This document shows positions 7,928 to 16,122 of a stretch of 64,000 nt of DNA, piece by piece. The position numbers and the translations under genes were made by a program. Position 1 is the stretch's first letter. Each line of letters begins with the position of its first letter. The notes beneath the pieces were generated by a model. It worked only from the letters and a program-made list of their open reading frames with translations, had not been told where the DNA came from and ran no database searches. The DNA is from Acidimicrobiaceae bacterium (GTDB lineage Bacteria; Actinomycetota; Acidimicrobiia; Acidimicrobiales; UBA8190), in NCBI GenBank assembly GCA_003151475.1, contig PLXQ01000045.1, positions 105,403 to 169,402 of the forward strand, written 5' to 3'.

Positions 7928-8731
7928 TCAGCCGAGGGTGACCCCTTCCAGGGGCGGCGGATCCCGATAGCGGGGCTTCATGGCGTCGAGGGTGTCCGCC
8001 AAGACGGTGCTGACGACCCAGTTGCGGAACCACTTGTGGTCGGCGGGGACGACGTACCAGGGGGCGATCTTCGTCGAGGTCATTTTGAGAACATCGGCGT
8101 AGGCCTCTTGGTAGGCGTCCCAGTGGGCGCGCTCGATGAAGTCGGTGCGATTGAGCTTCCAGCGCTTGTCCGGACGGTTGAGACGCTCCCGGAGTCGCTT
8201 GGCCTGCTCGTCGGGCGAAATGTGGAGAAGGAACTTGACGATCGTCGTGCCCGAGTCCGCGAGGAGGCTCTCGAAGGCGTTGATGTGGGCGTAGCGGGCC
8301 TTCCAGAGACGGGGTTCGACCAGGTTGTCGACGCGGGCGACGAGGACATCCTCGTAGTGGGAGCGGTTGAAGATGCCGATCTCTCCGGCCCGGGGGACGG
8401 CGCGGTGGACACGCCAGAGAAAATCATGGGCGAGCTCTTCGGGCGTCGGTGGCTTGAACGACATCACCCGGACCCCCTGAGGGTTCAAGCCGGTGAAGAC
8501 GTGTTTGATGGTGCCGTCCTTGCCCGCCGCGTCGAGACCCTGGAGGATGACGAGAAGGGAGCGGCTGCCCTCGGCCCAGAGCTTGTCCTGCAACGGCTGG
8601 AGGCGTTGCTGGAGATCGGAGACGGCCGACTCGGTGGTGGGCCTGTCGCCCGGCGCGCCGTCTGTCGATCCGGGATCGAAGGGGGCGAGACCGGTCGGGT
8701 GTCCGGGGGGCACTCGCCACGGCGCAGCCAT
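7928..8731 (-). CDS. Polyphosphate kinase 2 family protein (PPK2)
   Basis: The 267-residue enzyme shows a Walker A (GLDAAGKDG, residues 65-73), the FKPPTPEELAHDFLWR segment, and the lid/catalytic region FNRSHYEDVLVARV. PPK2 enzymes use polyphosphate to phosphorylate nucleoside mono- or diphosphates in the cytoplasm. The Asp after the Walker lysine is conserved. Length fits a single-domain class I-type PPK2; AMP versus GDP/ADP preference cannot be called. A universal stress protein gene is 24 bases upstream on the same strand, suggesting a stress or energy-limitation unit. Confidence 0.88.
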   Translation of the reverse strand: MAAPWRVPPGHPTGLAPFDPGSTDGAPGDRPTTESAVSDLQQRLQPLQDKLWAEGSRSLLVILQGLDAAGKDGTIKHVFTGLNPQGVRVMSFKPPTPEELAHDFLWRVHRAVPRAGEIGIFNRSHYEDVLVARVDNLVEPRLWKARYAHINAFESLLADSGTTIVKFLLHISPDEQAKRLRERLNRPDKRWKLNRTDFIERAHWDAYQEAYADVLKMTSTKIAPWYVVPADHKWFRNWVVSTVLADTLDAMKPRYRDPPPLEGVTLG

Positions 8732-8755
8732 TGGTCGGGCCCCCGGTCCGGCGGG

Positions 8756-9214
8756 CTAGGCCGGATTGCCGTCGCGGCGCCAGACGAGGACCGGACAGTG
8801 GGCGGTGGAGACGAGGTGTTGCGAGACCGAGCCGATGAGCATGCCGGCGAACTCGCCGTGGCCCCGGCTGCCGAGAACCAGGAGCTCGGCGTCCTTCGAG
8901 GCCTGGACGAGGGTGGGAGCGGGGTGGCCCTCGACCACCGTTGTCTGGACCTCGACGTCGGGATAGTCCTTGAGGGCGATGGCGACCTCTTCGTCGACCG
9001 CCTTCTGGGCGTCTTCGGCCGGGTTGAAGCCTTCGGGATAGGGCGGGACCCAGCCGTATGACGTCGGGAGCTCCCAGGTGATCACCACCTCGAGGCGGGC
9101 CCCGGTGAACTGGGCCTGGCGGGTGGCCCAGCGCAGGGCATGGCGCGACGACTCGGAGCCGTCCACCCCCACGACGATCCTCGGTTGCGTGCTATTGCTC
9201 ATCGTTTCCTCCAT
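8756..9214 (-). CDS. Universal stress protein (UspA family), ATP-binding type
   Basis: The 152-residue protein has the single Usp fold: IVVGVDGSESSRHALRWA at the N-terminus and the nucleotide-binding motif LGSRGHGEFAGMLIGSVSQ (G-x2-G-x9-G-S) near the C-terminus, followed by CPVLVWR. The glycine pattern marks the ATP-binding subgroup. It lies directly upstream of PPK2 on the same strand and is probably cotranscribed with it. Confidence 0.92.
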   Translation of the reverse strand: MEETMSNSTQPRIVVGVDGSESSRHALRWATRQAQFTGARLEVVITWELPTSYGWVPPYPEGFNPAEDAQKAVDEEVAIALKDYPDVEVQTTVVEGHPAPTLVQASKDAELLVLGSRGHGEFAGMLIGSVSQHLVSTAHCPVLVWRRDGNPA

Positions 9215-9255
9215 GGACAGCGCTTCTCACCCATCATGGCTTGGCCCGAGGTGGC

Positions 9256-9993
9256 TCACAGGCCGAGCTGGGAGCGGAGATCGTCGACGTCGCGGCGCAG
9301 GGCGACGACCTCGAGCCGGAGATCGGCCAGCTCGGCGGCCAGCGGTGCCCCGGGCAGCTGATCGTCGTTCGCGCGCCGGTCGGGCGGGGCCGAATCATGG
9401 CTGGGGCCAGCTGCGGCCGGGCCATCGGCGGACAGCAGGGCCGAGGGCGCCGGAGTGGCCCACGATGAAGAGGCGGGCTCCGTCGCGGGCCCCGCCGTGG
9501 CCGGCGCACCGAGGAGCTCGATGTAGCGCTCCTCTTTCTGGCCCGGCTGGCGATCGAGGCGCATGACGAGAGGCGGTTCACGGCGGGCCAGGCCCTCGAG
9601 ATCGGACTGGACTTCGCCCGTGCTCGAGAACTCCGCCATGCGTTGGGTCCGGGTGCGGAGCTCGGCCAGGGTCTGGGGACCGCGGAGCATGAGAACGGTG
9701 AGCAGAGCCAGCTGGCGGGTGTCGAGACCGAGGACCTCGTCCAGGGTGTGGCCGTAGCGCAGAGCCGAGCGGCCGTGGGCCGGGTGGAAGAAGCGGGCCA
9801 ATCCGTTCGTCTTGGCCCGGGTGACTGTCTCCTCGACGGTGCGTTCGTCGTAGCTGACGACGGGATCGCGACTGGTCGTCTGGTTGCAGGCCAGGGTGAG
9901 CGCGTTGAGGGTGAGGGGATACTGGGCCGGGGTGGTGAGCTGCTTCTCGGCCAGGCATGCGAGGACCCGTTTCTCCTCGGGGTCCAGTTCCAT
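9256..9993 (-). CDS. YceH/DUF480 family protein
   Basis: About 245 residues. The N-terminal two thirds match the YceH (UPF0502/DUF480) family, which folds as tandem winged-helix domains: MELDPEEKRVLACLAEKQLT, PAQYPLTLNALTLACNQ, then VLMLRGPQTLAELRTRTQRM. ATG at 9993 is chosen because the family starts at this motif. The C-terminal 90 residues are an Ala/Pro/Ser linker and a coiled-coil tip (LADLRLEVVALRRDVDDL). The biological role of the family is not well defined. It is divergent from the VOC gene. Confidence 0.85.
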   Translation of the reverse strand: MELDPEEKRVLACLAEKQLTTPAQYPLTLNALTLACNQTTSRDPVVSYDERTVEETVTRAKTNGLARFFHPAHGRSALRYGHTLDEVLGLDTRQLALLTVLMLRGPQTLAELRTRTQRMAEFSSTGEVQSDLEGLARREPPLVMRLDRQPGQKEERYIELLGAPATAGPATEPASSSWATPAPSALLSADGPAAAGPSHDSAPPDRRANDDQLPGAPLAAELADLRLEVVALRRDVDDLRSQLGL

Positions 9994-10092
9994 AGGCGCC
10001 GAGCATAGGAGTGAAAGGGGAAGAGGAATAGCCGCCCGTCGGCCGAGGTTCCCCCTGGGGCAGGGGGCGGCGCGCGCCGCTCGGGAGGAGAC

Positions 10093-10566
10093 GTGGCCAT
10101 GAAGGTGCAAGAGCTCGGGCACATCGTGCTGTACGTGCGCAACGTGGAGCGCTCGGCGCGCTTTTATCGCGACGTGCTCGGGTGGCGGCAGATCCTGCCC
10201 CATGAGAAAGACGGGATGGCCTTCCCCGCCGCCGCCTTCTCCGCCCCGTCGGGACGGACCCATCATGAGTTGCTGCTGATCGAGGTGGGCAACGACGCCG
10301 CCCCCGTGCCCCACGGACCCCGGATCGGGATGTACCACTTCGGGCTGAAGATCGGAGACTCCGACGACGACCTGCGCGAGGCACTGGGGCAATTGGAAGA
10401 GGCCGGTGCCACCGTGGTGGGAGCGAGTGACCACACCGTGACCCACAGCCTCTACATCGAAGATCCCGATGGCAACGAGATCGAGCTCTACGTCGACGTG
10501 CCCGGTGTGGACTGGGTTGCCCACCCCGAGCTCCTGGCCAGTCCCATCCGCCCCCTGCGGCTCTGA
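10093..10566 (+). CDS. VOC (glyoxalase/dioxygenase-fold) metalloprotein
   Basis: The 157-residue protein has two beta-alpha-beta-beta-beta modules of the vicinal-oxygen-chelate fold: LGHIVLYVRNVERSARFYRDVLGW, then MYHFGLKI, then YIEDPDGNEIELYVD. His in LGHIV, His in MYHFG and Glu in EIELY are plausible metal ligands. The reaction could be a glyoxalase, dioxygenase or resistance function. GTG at 10093 or ATG at 10099 may start it; GGAGG at 10084-10088 fits ATG slightly better. The end of the gene is triplicated in tandem. Confidence 0.83.
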   Translation: MAMKVQELGHIVLYVRNVERSARFYRDVLGWRQILPHEKDGMAFPAAAFSAPSGRTHHELLLIEVGNDAAPVPHGPRIGMYHFGLKIGDSDDDLREALGQLEEAGATVVGASDHTVTHSLYIEDPDGNEIELYVDVPGVDWVAHPELLASPIRPLRL

Positions 10567-10625
10567 AGCGATCGGCCCCCTGCGGCTCTGAAGTGACCGG
10601 CCCCCTGCGGCTCTGAAGTGACCGG
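10551..10625 (+). repeat. Three 25-bp tandem copies spanning the VOC stop codon
   Basis: Units at 10551-10575, 10576-10600 and 10601-10625 begin CCCCCTGCGGCTCTGAAG. The last two are identical and the first differs at two bases. The first contains the terminal codons and TGA of the VOC gene, so two further TGA-containing copies follow the stop. Confidence 0.9.
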
Positions 10626-10672
10626 CACGGACCCGATGCCAGGGGCGAACGGGGGCGGGGACACCGTGATCC

Positions 10673-10701
10673 TTGACACCACCTGACGGACCTGGTCTAG
10701 T
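10673..10701 (+). promoter_or_regulatory. Sigma-70-type promoter for the APC permease
   Basis: A consensus -35 TTGACA (10673-10678) is followed after 17 bases by TCTAGT (10696-10701), a four-of-six match to the -10 consensus. The permease ATG lies about 135 bases downstream. A 14-bp near-palindrome covers the -10. Confidence 0.6.
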
Positions 10702-10705
10702 CCAG
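10692..10705. promoter_or_regulatory. DasR/NagR-like (GntR/HutC) operator over the -10 element
   Basis: CTGGTCTAGTCCAG has arms CTGG/CCAG around a CTAG core and matches the TGGTCTAGWCCA form typical of DasR and NagR-type GntR/HutC regulators. Its overlap with the -10 implies repression of the permease. No GntR regulator gene is in the window. Confidence 0.6.
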
Positions 10706-10718
10706 AGACCGAGAAGTG

Positions 10719-10750
10719 GCGGTGACGTAAGAGAGCGGTGACGTAAGAGA
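10719..10750 (+). repeat. Perfect 16-bp tandem repeat in the permease leader
   Basis: GCGGTGACGTAAGAGA occupies 10719-10734 and 10735-10750 with no gap. It lies downstream of the predicted promoter, in the untranslated leader. Confidence 0.85.
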
Positions 10751-10836
10751 AGAGCTTGCATCGCCGCAGCGGAGTCGTTTTTCTGTTCCTACGATCGCCG
10801 GGGCATCGGGCGTCGGCTTTAGCCACGGGGGTGGAC

Positions 10837-12399
10837 ATGTCGACCGATCCAGGTGGAGCTCGAGGCGCAGCGGCACTCGACGCCGACACGGAAAAGCTCC
10901 ACGAGCTCGGCTACGCCCAGGAGCTCCGGCGGCGGATGAGCGCATTCTCCAACTTCGCCGTCTCCTTCACCATCATCTCGGTTCTGTCGGGCTGCCTGAC
11001 CCTCTACTACTTCGGGATGGGCGCCGGTGGTCCGGTGGATATCACGTGGGGATGGATCCTGGTCGGTGCTTTTACCATGATCGTCGGGCTGGGCATGGCC
11101 GAAGTCTGTTCGGCATATCCGACGGCCGGAGGTCTCTACTACTGGTCCGCCAAACTGGCCAAGCGAAACGGCGCCGCCTGGAGCTGGTTCACGGGTTGGT
11201 TCAATCTTCTCGGTCAGGTGGCTGTCACCGCCGGCATCGATTTTGGATTCGCTTCGTTCTTCACGGCCTTCCTCAGCTTGACGACGGGATGGTCGGCCAG
11301 CCGTGGACACGTGATCATCGTGTACGCGGGGATCCTGGCCGTTCACGCCGCTTTGAACATCTTTGGTGTCCAGGTGGTGGCGTTCTTATCGGACGTGAGC
11401 GTGTGGTGGCACATCATCGGGGTTCTGGTGATCGTGGGGGTTCTCGCCTTTGTCCCGTCGCATCACGCATCGGCGTCATTCGTCTTCACCAAGTTCGAGA
11501 ACCTGACCGGATTCCACAACGTCTACTACGTCTTTTTCATCGGGCTGTTGATGGCTCAGTACACCTTCACCGGGTACGACGCCTCGGCTCATATGACCGA
11601 GGAAACCCATATGCCGGCTGTGGCTGGTCCGCGCGGCATCGTCAACTCGATCTGGGTGTCGCTCGTGGCGGGCTGGATCCTGCTCCTGGGAGTGACATTT
11701 GCCATTCACGGCATCAACTACGACGCCACCGCGGCATCGACGACCGCTCCTGTTTTGATCTGGATCGCCGCTCTCGGTCGACACGGTGGCGAGCTGCTGC
11801 TCGTGATCGCATTCGTGGCCCAGCTGTACTGCGGCATGGCATCGGTGACGGCCAACTCCCGCATGATCTACGCCTTCTCTCGTGACGGCGCCGTACCGGG
11901 CTCCAAGTTCTTTCACCACATCAACCCCCGAACCCGGACGCCAACACGATCCATCTACTTCGCTGTCGTCTTCGCCTTCTTACTGGGTCTGCCCTACCTG
12001 TGGAACACGACGGCGTACTTCGCCGTCACCTCGATCGCCACCATCGGCCTGTACATCGCCTACGTGATCCCGACATTCTTGAGGCGTCTGGCCGGTGACA
12101 GATTTCAGAACGGACCGTGGCACCTCGGCCGCTGGAGCGCACTGGTGGGCTGGATCGGTGTCGCGTGGGTGGTGATCATCACCGTTCTCTTCATGCTGCC
12201 GCAGGTGAGCCCGATCACCTGGACGACGTTCAACTATGCACCCATCGCTGTCGGCGTGGTCCTTCTCTTCTCGGGTGGCTACTGGTTGCTCAGCGCCCGG
12301 AAGTGGTTCACCGGACCGCGTGTCCAGGGAGACTCAGCCGAACTGGCGGCGATCGAGCAGAGGCTGTCCAGCGCCGAGCAACTCGAATCGACGTTCTGA
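10837..12399 (+). CDS. APC superfamily amino-acid permease
   Basis: About 520 residues with roughly 12 hydrophobic spans and the APC/amino-acid-transporter pattern: an N-terminal cytoplasmic stretch ending LRRMSAFSNFAVSFTIISVLSGCLTLYYFGM, the conserved EVCSAYPTAGGLYYWSAKLA segment between spans 2 and 3, and YTFTGYDASAHMTEET in the middle. These are typical of GABA/choline/amine permeases of the BAT/GabP type; substrate is unproven. ATG at 10837 fits the family N-terminus; an earlier in-frame ATG at 10756 would add a non-homologous extension. Expression is probably controlled by the upstream HutC-type operator. Confidence 0.88.
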   Translation: MSTDPGGARGAAALDADTEKLHELGYAQELRRRMSAFSNFAVSFTIISVLSGCLTLYYFGMGAGGPVDITWGWILVGAFTMIVGLGMAEVCSAYPTAGGLYYWSAKLAKRNGAAWSWFTGWFNLLGQVAVTAGIDFGFASFFTAFLSLTTGWSASRGHVIIVYAGILAVHAALNIFGVQVVAFLSDVSVWWHIIGVLVIVGVLAFVPSHHASASFVFTKFENLTGFHNVYYVFFIGLLMAQYTFTGYDASAHMTEETHMPAVAGPRGIVNSIWVSLVAGWILLLGVTFAIHGINYDATAASTTAPVLIWIAALGRHGGELLLVIAFVAQLYCGMASVTANSRMIYAFSRDGAVPGSKFFHHINPRTRTPTRSIYFAVVFAFLLGLPYLWNTTAYFAVTSIATIGLYIAYVIPTFLRRLAGDRFQNGPWHLGRWSALVGWIGVAWVVIITVLFMLPQVSPITWTTFNYAPIAVGVVLLFSGGYWLLSARKWFTGPRVQGDSAELAAIEQRLSSAEQLESTF

Positions 12400-12487
12400 T
12401 CGGGTTCAGACCCGATGCCCGTTTGGGGCGGCACACCTCGGGGGCTCCGGCTCGGGGGGCGGGCCGGGTCGGTGCGAAGATGAGTCG

Positions 12488-12820
12488 ATGAGCAACGAGG
12501 GATCAGGATCAGACGACGCGGCGGTGGTCACGGTGTTCCGGTCCACGCTTCGTCCCGAAGCCGTCGAGGAGTACGAGCGCACCGCTGAAAGAATGGACGG
12601 ATTGGTCCGGGCCATGCCCGGTTTCGTCGACTACAAGACGTTCACCTCCGTTGACGGCGAACGGGTGAGCGTCGTCACTTTCGCCTCCATGGAGGATCAC
12701 CAGGCCTGGCGCAACCATCCCGAGCACCGTGAGGCCCAGCGGCTCGGCCGCGAGCGGCTCTACGCCACCTTTTCCATCCAGGTCTGCACCTGTATCGCGC
12801 AGTGGCACTTCGCCCCCTAG
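12488..12820 (+). CDS. Antibiotic biosynthesis monooxygenase (ABM) domain protein
   Basis: The 110-residue protein is a single ferredoxin-like ABM domain: VVTVFRSTLRPEAVEEYERTAERM, a central MPGFVDYKTF strand, VSVVTFASMEDHQAWRNHPEH and a final strand. Members include cofactor-free monooxygenases and quinol oxygenases, but many are uncharacterised. ATG at 12488 matches the domain start. It lies 88 bases after the permease and may or may not be cotranscribed. Confidence 0.8.
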   Translation: MSNEGSGSDDAAVVTVFRSTLRPEAVEEYERTAERMDGLVRAMPGFVDYKTFTSVDGERVSVVTFASMEDHQAWRNHPEHREAQRLGRERLYATFSIQVCTCIAQWHFAP

Positions 12821-12830
12821 CAAGAGGCGC

Positions 12831-13148
12831 TCACTCGGCGTCGTGCGAGCGGGCGGGTGGTCGGGCCCGGGCCCGGGCTCGCAGACTGGACAGGACCAGG
12901 GTGACGAGGACGAGGACGGGGAGGGCCACCACGACCACTGCCCTCACCCCCACGCCATGGACGAGCAGTGCGGCGGCACCGATGGCCAGCAGCGAACCGA
13001 CGAGCAGCTCGGGCGTGTCCCCCACCAAGAAGTCCAGCCAGAATCGACCGAAGGCCACCAAGCCCTGACGCCAACGCGCTGCCGGGCCGGAATGGGCCTC
13101 TATGCGCTCCTCGTCCCGGGAGAGGTGAGGCTGCTCGTCAGGCGACAC
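12831..13148 (-). CDS. Small two-span membrane protein
   Basis: About 105 residues starting at GTG 13148, which overlaps the end of the upstream membrane-protein gene by 11 bases, so translation is probably coupled. It has a charged N-terminal part (SPDEQPHLSRDEERIEAH), then an amphipathic segment, then two hydrophobic spans (LLVGSLLAIGAAALLV and VVVVALPVLVLVTLVL) and an Arg-rich C-terminus. No family was recognised. The tight linkage suggests it is a partner of the upstream COG4280-like protein. Confidence 0.7.
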   Translation of the reverse strand: MSPDEQPHLSRDEERIEAHSGPAARWRQGLVAFGRFWLDFLVGDTPELLVGSLLAIGAAALLVHGVGVRAVVVVALPVLVLVTLVLSSLRARARARPPARSHDAE

Positions 13149-13917
13149 GGACAGCACCGGCCGGGGGACGATTGAGCAGACGGCCGAGCAGCCAGGCGGC
13201 GACGGCGTAGGCGGCGGCCAGGACGAGAAGGGCGAGATCAGAACCGGGCCAGTGCACGCCGATCCCCTCACCGGTCCAGAAGGTGCCGTAGCTCACGAGC
13301 ATGACGCCCACGACGGCCTTCAGGGCATTCTCCGGTACCCCGGAAAGCTGGCGGGCCACGACGGCGCCGACGGCGCCGACCACGACAACGGCGGCGAGCG
13401 CGGCCAGCGATGCCAGACCGAGCCGGTTTTCGGTGGCGCCCAGAGTGAGGACGATGACGACCACTTCGAGTCCCTCGAGAAAGACGCCCTTGAAGGCCAC
13501 GGTGAAGGCGGTGCTGTCTCTTCCCCGGGTCCTCGTCTCGCCCGAGGAGAGGTCGGCCACCTGGGTCTCGAAGATGGCGTCCTCGTCGTGCTTCGCCTTC
13601 AGCCCGGCGGCGCGGAGCACGGCCTTCTGCAACCACTGCAGTCCGAAGACGAGCAGAAGACCTCCGACGACGATGCGCAAGGTGGAGAGCGGCACGTAAT
13701 GGACGAGGGCGGGGCCCACGGCGGCGACCAGACCGACTAGCACGGCCAGGGCCACGGCGGTGCCCTCGAGGGCCGAACGCCAACCCCGGGTGACGCCCAC
13801 GGCCACCACTATGGTCAGGGCTTCCACCATCTCGACGGCGCTGGCCAGGAAGACGGCCACCAAGAGGACGGCCACGCTGTTGTGCACGGCTCCAGCCTGA
13901 CACGAAGCCGGGGTCAT
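13138..13917 (-). CDS. Polytopic membrane protein, COG4280-like, with paired Glu motifs
   Basis: The 259-residue protein has about six to seven hydrophobic spans arranged as two similar halves. Span 1 contains SAVEMVEALTIVVAVG and the first span of the second half contains KGVFLEGLEVVVIVLTLG; both have spaced acidic residues inside a membrane helix, resembling the REGLE-type signature of FTR1 iron permeases and inverted-repeat cation transporters. It may export or import a cation, but that is inference. The start may be ATG 13917 or GTG 13887, the latter preceded by GGAG. A small membrane-protein gene overlaps its end. Confidence 0.72.
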   Translation of the reverse strand: MTPASCQAGAVHNSVAVLLVAVFLASAVEMVEALTIVVAVGVTRGWRSALEGTAVALAVLVGLVAAVGPALVHYVPLSTLRIVVGGLLLVFGLQWLQKAVLRAAGLKAKHDEDAIFETQVADLSSGETRTRGRDSTAFTVAFKGVFLEGLEVVVIVLTLGATENRLGLASLAALAAVVVVGAVGAVVARQLSGVPENALKAVVGVMLVSYGTFWTGEGIGVHWPGSDLALLVLAAAYAVAAWLLGRLLNRPPAGAVRVA

Positions 13918-13949
13918 GGAGTCCCGCCGCCATCAGCGAGACTGTCACG

Positions 13950-14639
13950 ATGCCTCGGCTGATCCTGTGGGACATCGATGGGACCCTGGTGCGCGCCGGG
14001 GAGATCGGGGCGCTCATCTTCGACCGGGCCATCGAGAAGATGCTCGGGTCCGCACCCGGCCGCCGGGTGCTCATGAGCGGGAAGACCGACCCCCAGATCG
14101 TGAGCGAATACCTCACCCAGTTCGACCTCGTCGACGCCGCGGTCCACGTGCCCGCCATCTTGGAGCAGATCGAGATCGAGCTCGCCACCCAGGCCCACGA
14201 GATCAGCGCGCAGGGGTATGTGCTCCCGGGAGTGAGCGAGCTGCTGGCGCGACTGGCGCAAGAGAAGGGTGCCCTCCAAACGGTGGTGACGGGCAACATC
14301 GCCCCCAACGCCTTGGTCAAGGTGGCCGCCTTCGGGCTCGACCGCTGGCTGAACCTCGACGTCGGGGCCTACGGCAGTGACCACGCGGAGCGGACCGAGC
14401 TGGTCCCGATCGCCATGGCCAAGGTCCTCGCCGGACGAGGGCTCAGCTTCGAAACGGACGAGGTCTGGGTGGTGGGAGACGCTCCGAACGACCTGGCCTG
14501 TGCGCGCGCCGCCGGCGTGCGCTGCCTGCTCGTGGCCACCGGCCGTCCGAGCTTCGAGGAGCTCGGAGCGCTGCGGCCCGATGCACTCCGGCACGATCTG
14601 CACGAGGTCGACGAGATCCTCGAGCTGCTTCTGTCGTGA
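13950..14639 (+). CDS. HAD-superfamily hydrolase (phosphatase)
   Basis: The 229-residue enzyme contains HAD motif I (WDIDGTLV, both catalytic Asp present), motif II in VVTGN, a motif III Lys region, and motif IV in VWVVGDAPNDLACARAAG. A helical cap follows motif I, as in phosphoglycolate phosphatase-like members. It should dephosphorylate a small metabolite; the substrate is not predictable. It is divergent from the COG4280-like gene with a 32-base gap. Confidence 0.88.
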   Translation: MPRLILWDIDGTLVRAGEIGALIFDRAIEKMLGSAPGRRVLMSGKTDPQIVSEYLTQFDLVDAAVHVPAILEQIEIELATQAHEISAQGYVLPGVSELLARLAQEKGALQTVVTGNIAPNALVKVAAFGLDRWLNLDVGAYGSDHAERTELVPIAMAKVLAGRGLSFETDEVWVVGDAPNDLACARAAGVRCLLVATGRPSFEELGALRPDALRHDLHEVDEILELLLS

Positions 14640-14706
14640 CCCGCGGAGCCGGAAATGGGAGCCCCCGGTGGGCGCTCGAGGCCGGCACCGAGTAGGACTT
14701 AGGGCC

Positions 14707-16119
14707 ATGGAAATGTTCGCCTCCGCCGTCGAGATCGCCTCCGCCGTGCGCGGCAAGGTCATCAGCCCTGTCGAGGTCCTCGACGCCTGTCTGGCGCAGG
14801 TCGACAAGCTCAACCCCGAGCTGAACGCCGTGATCTGGCGCAACGACGAGGAGGTCCGGGCCGAGGCCCAGGCCCTGGCCGACGCCATCGTCAGTGGCGT
14901 GGTCGAGCCCGGTCCCTTCGCCGGCGTGCCCATTCCGGTGAAGGACCTCACCTCCGTCGAGGGCTGGCCCATCACCTACGGCTCGAACGGAGCGCCCCCG
15001 GGAACGAGCAGCGAGGGCGACCTGGTGAGCGAGAACCTGCGCGCCGCCGGCTTCTTATTGTGCGGCAGGACGAACACCCCGGAATTCGGAACCATCACGG
15101 TGACCGAGAACGACCGCTACGGCATCACCCGCAATCCCTGGGATCCCCATCGCTCCCCTGGTGGCTCGAGTGGTGGTGCGGCCGCTGCCGTGGCCGCCGG
15201 GATGTTCCCCCTCGCCCACGGCAGCGACGGAGGGGGCTCCATCCGGATCCCGGCGTCGTGTTGCGGTCTGGTGGGGTTGAAGCCCAGCCGTGGGCGCGTG
15301 GCGGCCCGGGTTCCCGGCTGGTTGGGGATGTCCACGGAAGGGGCTCTGTGCCGGACGGTGGCCGACGCCGCCGCCGTCCTCGACTGCATCAGCGGCCCCG
15401 ATCCGCTGTCGTGGGACAACGCCCCCGCCCCCGAGCGCCCCTTCGCCGCCGAGGTCGGCGTGTCACCGGGCCGTTTGCGGTTCGCCCTGTGTGTCACCTC
15501 GGCGCTCGGCATCGCCATCGATCCAGCCCCCTTGGCGGCCGTCGAGGCGGCCGGGCGCCTGCTCGAGGGACTCGGTCACGAGGTCGTCATCGTCGAAGAG
15601 GATGTGTTCGACCCGGTGGCCATCGGTCCGTTTCTGAACGTGGTGAACACCGGCTACGCGGACTACCCCGATGTGGACTGGACCAAGGTGGAGCCATACA
15701 ACGCCGCCGGTTACGCCGCCGGGCAGGCGGTCAACGGGCTCAGCGTGGTGCGGTCTCTGCATGAGCTCCGCTTGTCCAGTCGCCAGGTCGTGGCCCGCTG
15801 GGGACGCGACTTCGACGTCCTCGTCACCCCGACCATCACCATCGAGCCGCCCGTGGCCGGTGCCGTCCTGGCCGAGATTCACGCCCACCCCGAGGCGCCG
15901 CCCGCCACCGCGCTCGCCATGGTGGCCTTCACCGCCGCCTACAACATCACCGGTCAGCCCGCCGTCAGCCTGCCGCTCTACTGGAGCGAGGCCGGGCTCC
16001 CCGTGGGGGTCCAGTTCGTGGGCGGGCCCTGGCAGGAGTCGCTGCTCATCCGGATCGCCTCCCAGCTCGAAGAGGCGTCGCCGTGGTCCGACCGTCGGGC
16101 CCCGGTGTCCTCGTCGTAG
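14707..16119 (+). CDS. Amidase signature family enzyme
   Basis: The 470-residue enzyme has the Ser-cisSer-Lys triad: Lys79 in IPVKD, Ser154 in SPGGSSGGAAA and the nucleophile Ser178 in DGGGSIRIPAS. Amidases of this family hydrolyse carboxamides; GatA is a relative, but no gatB or gatC is nearby, so a catabolic amidase is more likely. ATG at 14707 begins the conserved N-terminal helix. The gene is 67 bases after the HAD gene. Confidence 0.9.
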   Translation: MEMFASAVEIASAVRGKVISPVEVLDACLAQVDKLNPELNAVIWRNDEEVRAEAQALADAIVSGVVEPGPFAGVPIPVKDLTSVEGWPITYGSNGAPPGTSSEGDLVSENLRAAGFLLCGRTNTPEFGTITVTENDRYGITRNPWDPHRSPGGSSGGAAAAVAAGMFPLAHGSDGGGSIRIPASCCGLVGLKPSRGRVAARVPGWLGMSTEGALCRTVADAAAVLDCISGPDPLSWDNAPAPERPFAAEVGVSPGRLRFALCVTSALGIAIDPAPLAAVEAAGRLLEGLGHEVVIVEEDVFDPVAIGPFLNVVNTGYADYPDVDWTKVEPYNAAGYAAGQAVNGLSVVRSLHELRLSSRQVVARWGRDFDVLVTPTITIEPPVAGAVLAEIHAHPEAPPATALAMVAFTAAYNITGQPAVSLPLYWSEAGLPVGVQFVGGPWQESLLIRIASQLEEASPWSDRRAPVSSS

Positions 16120-16122
16120 CCG

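Noticed and set aside
10021..10761. Long N-terminal extension of the YceH-family frame
   Set aside because: The part upstream of ATG 9993 is antisense to the VOC gene and shows no homology.
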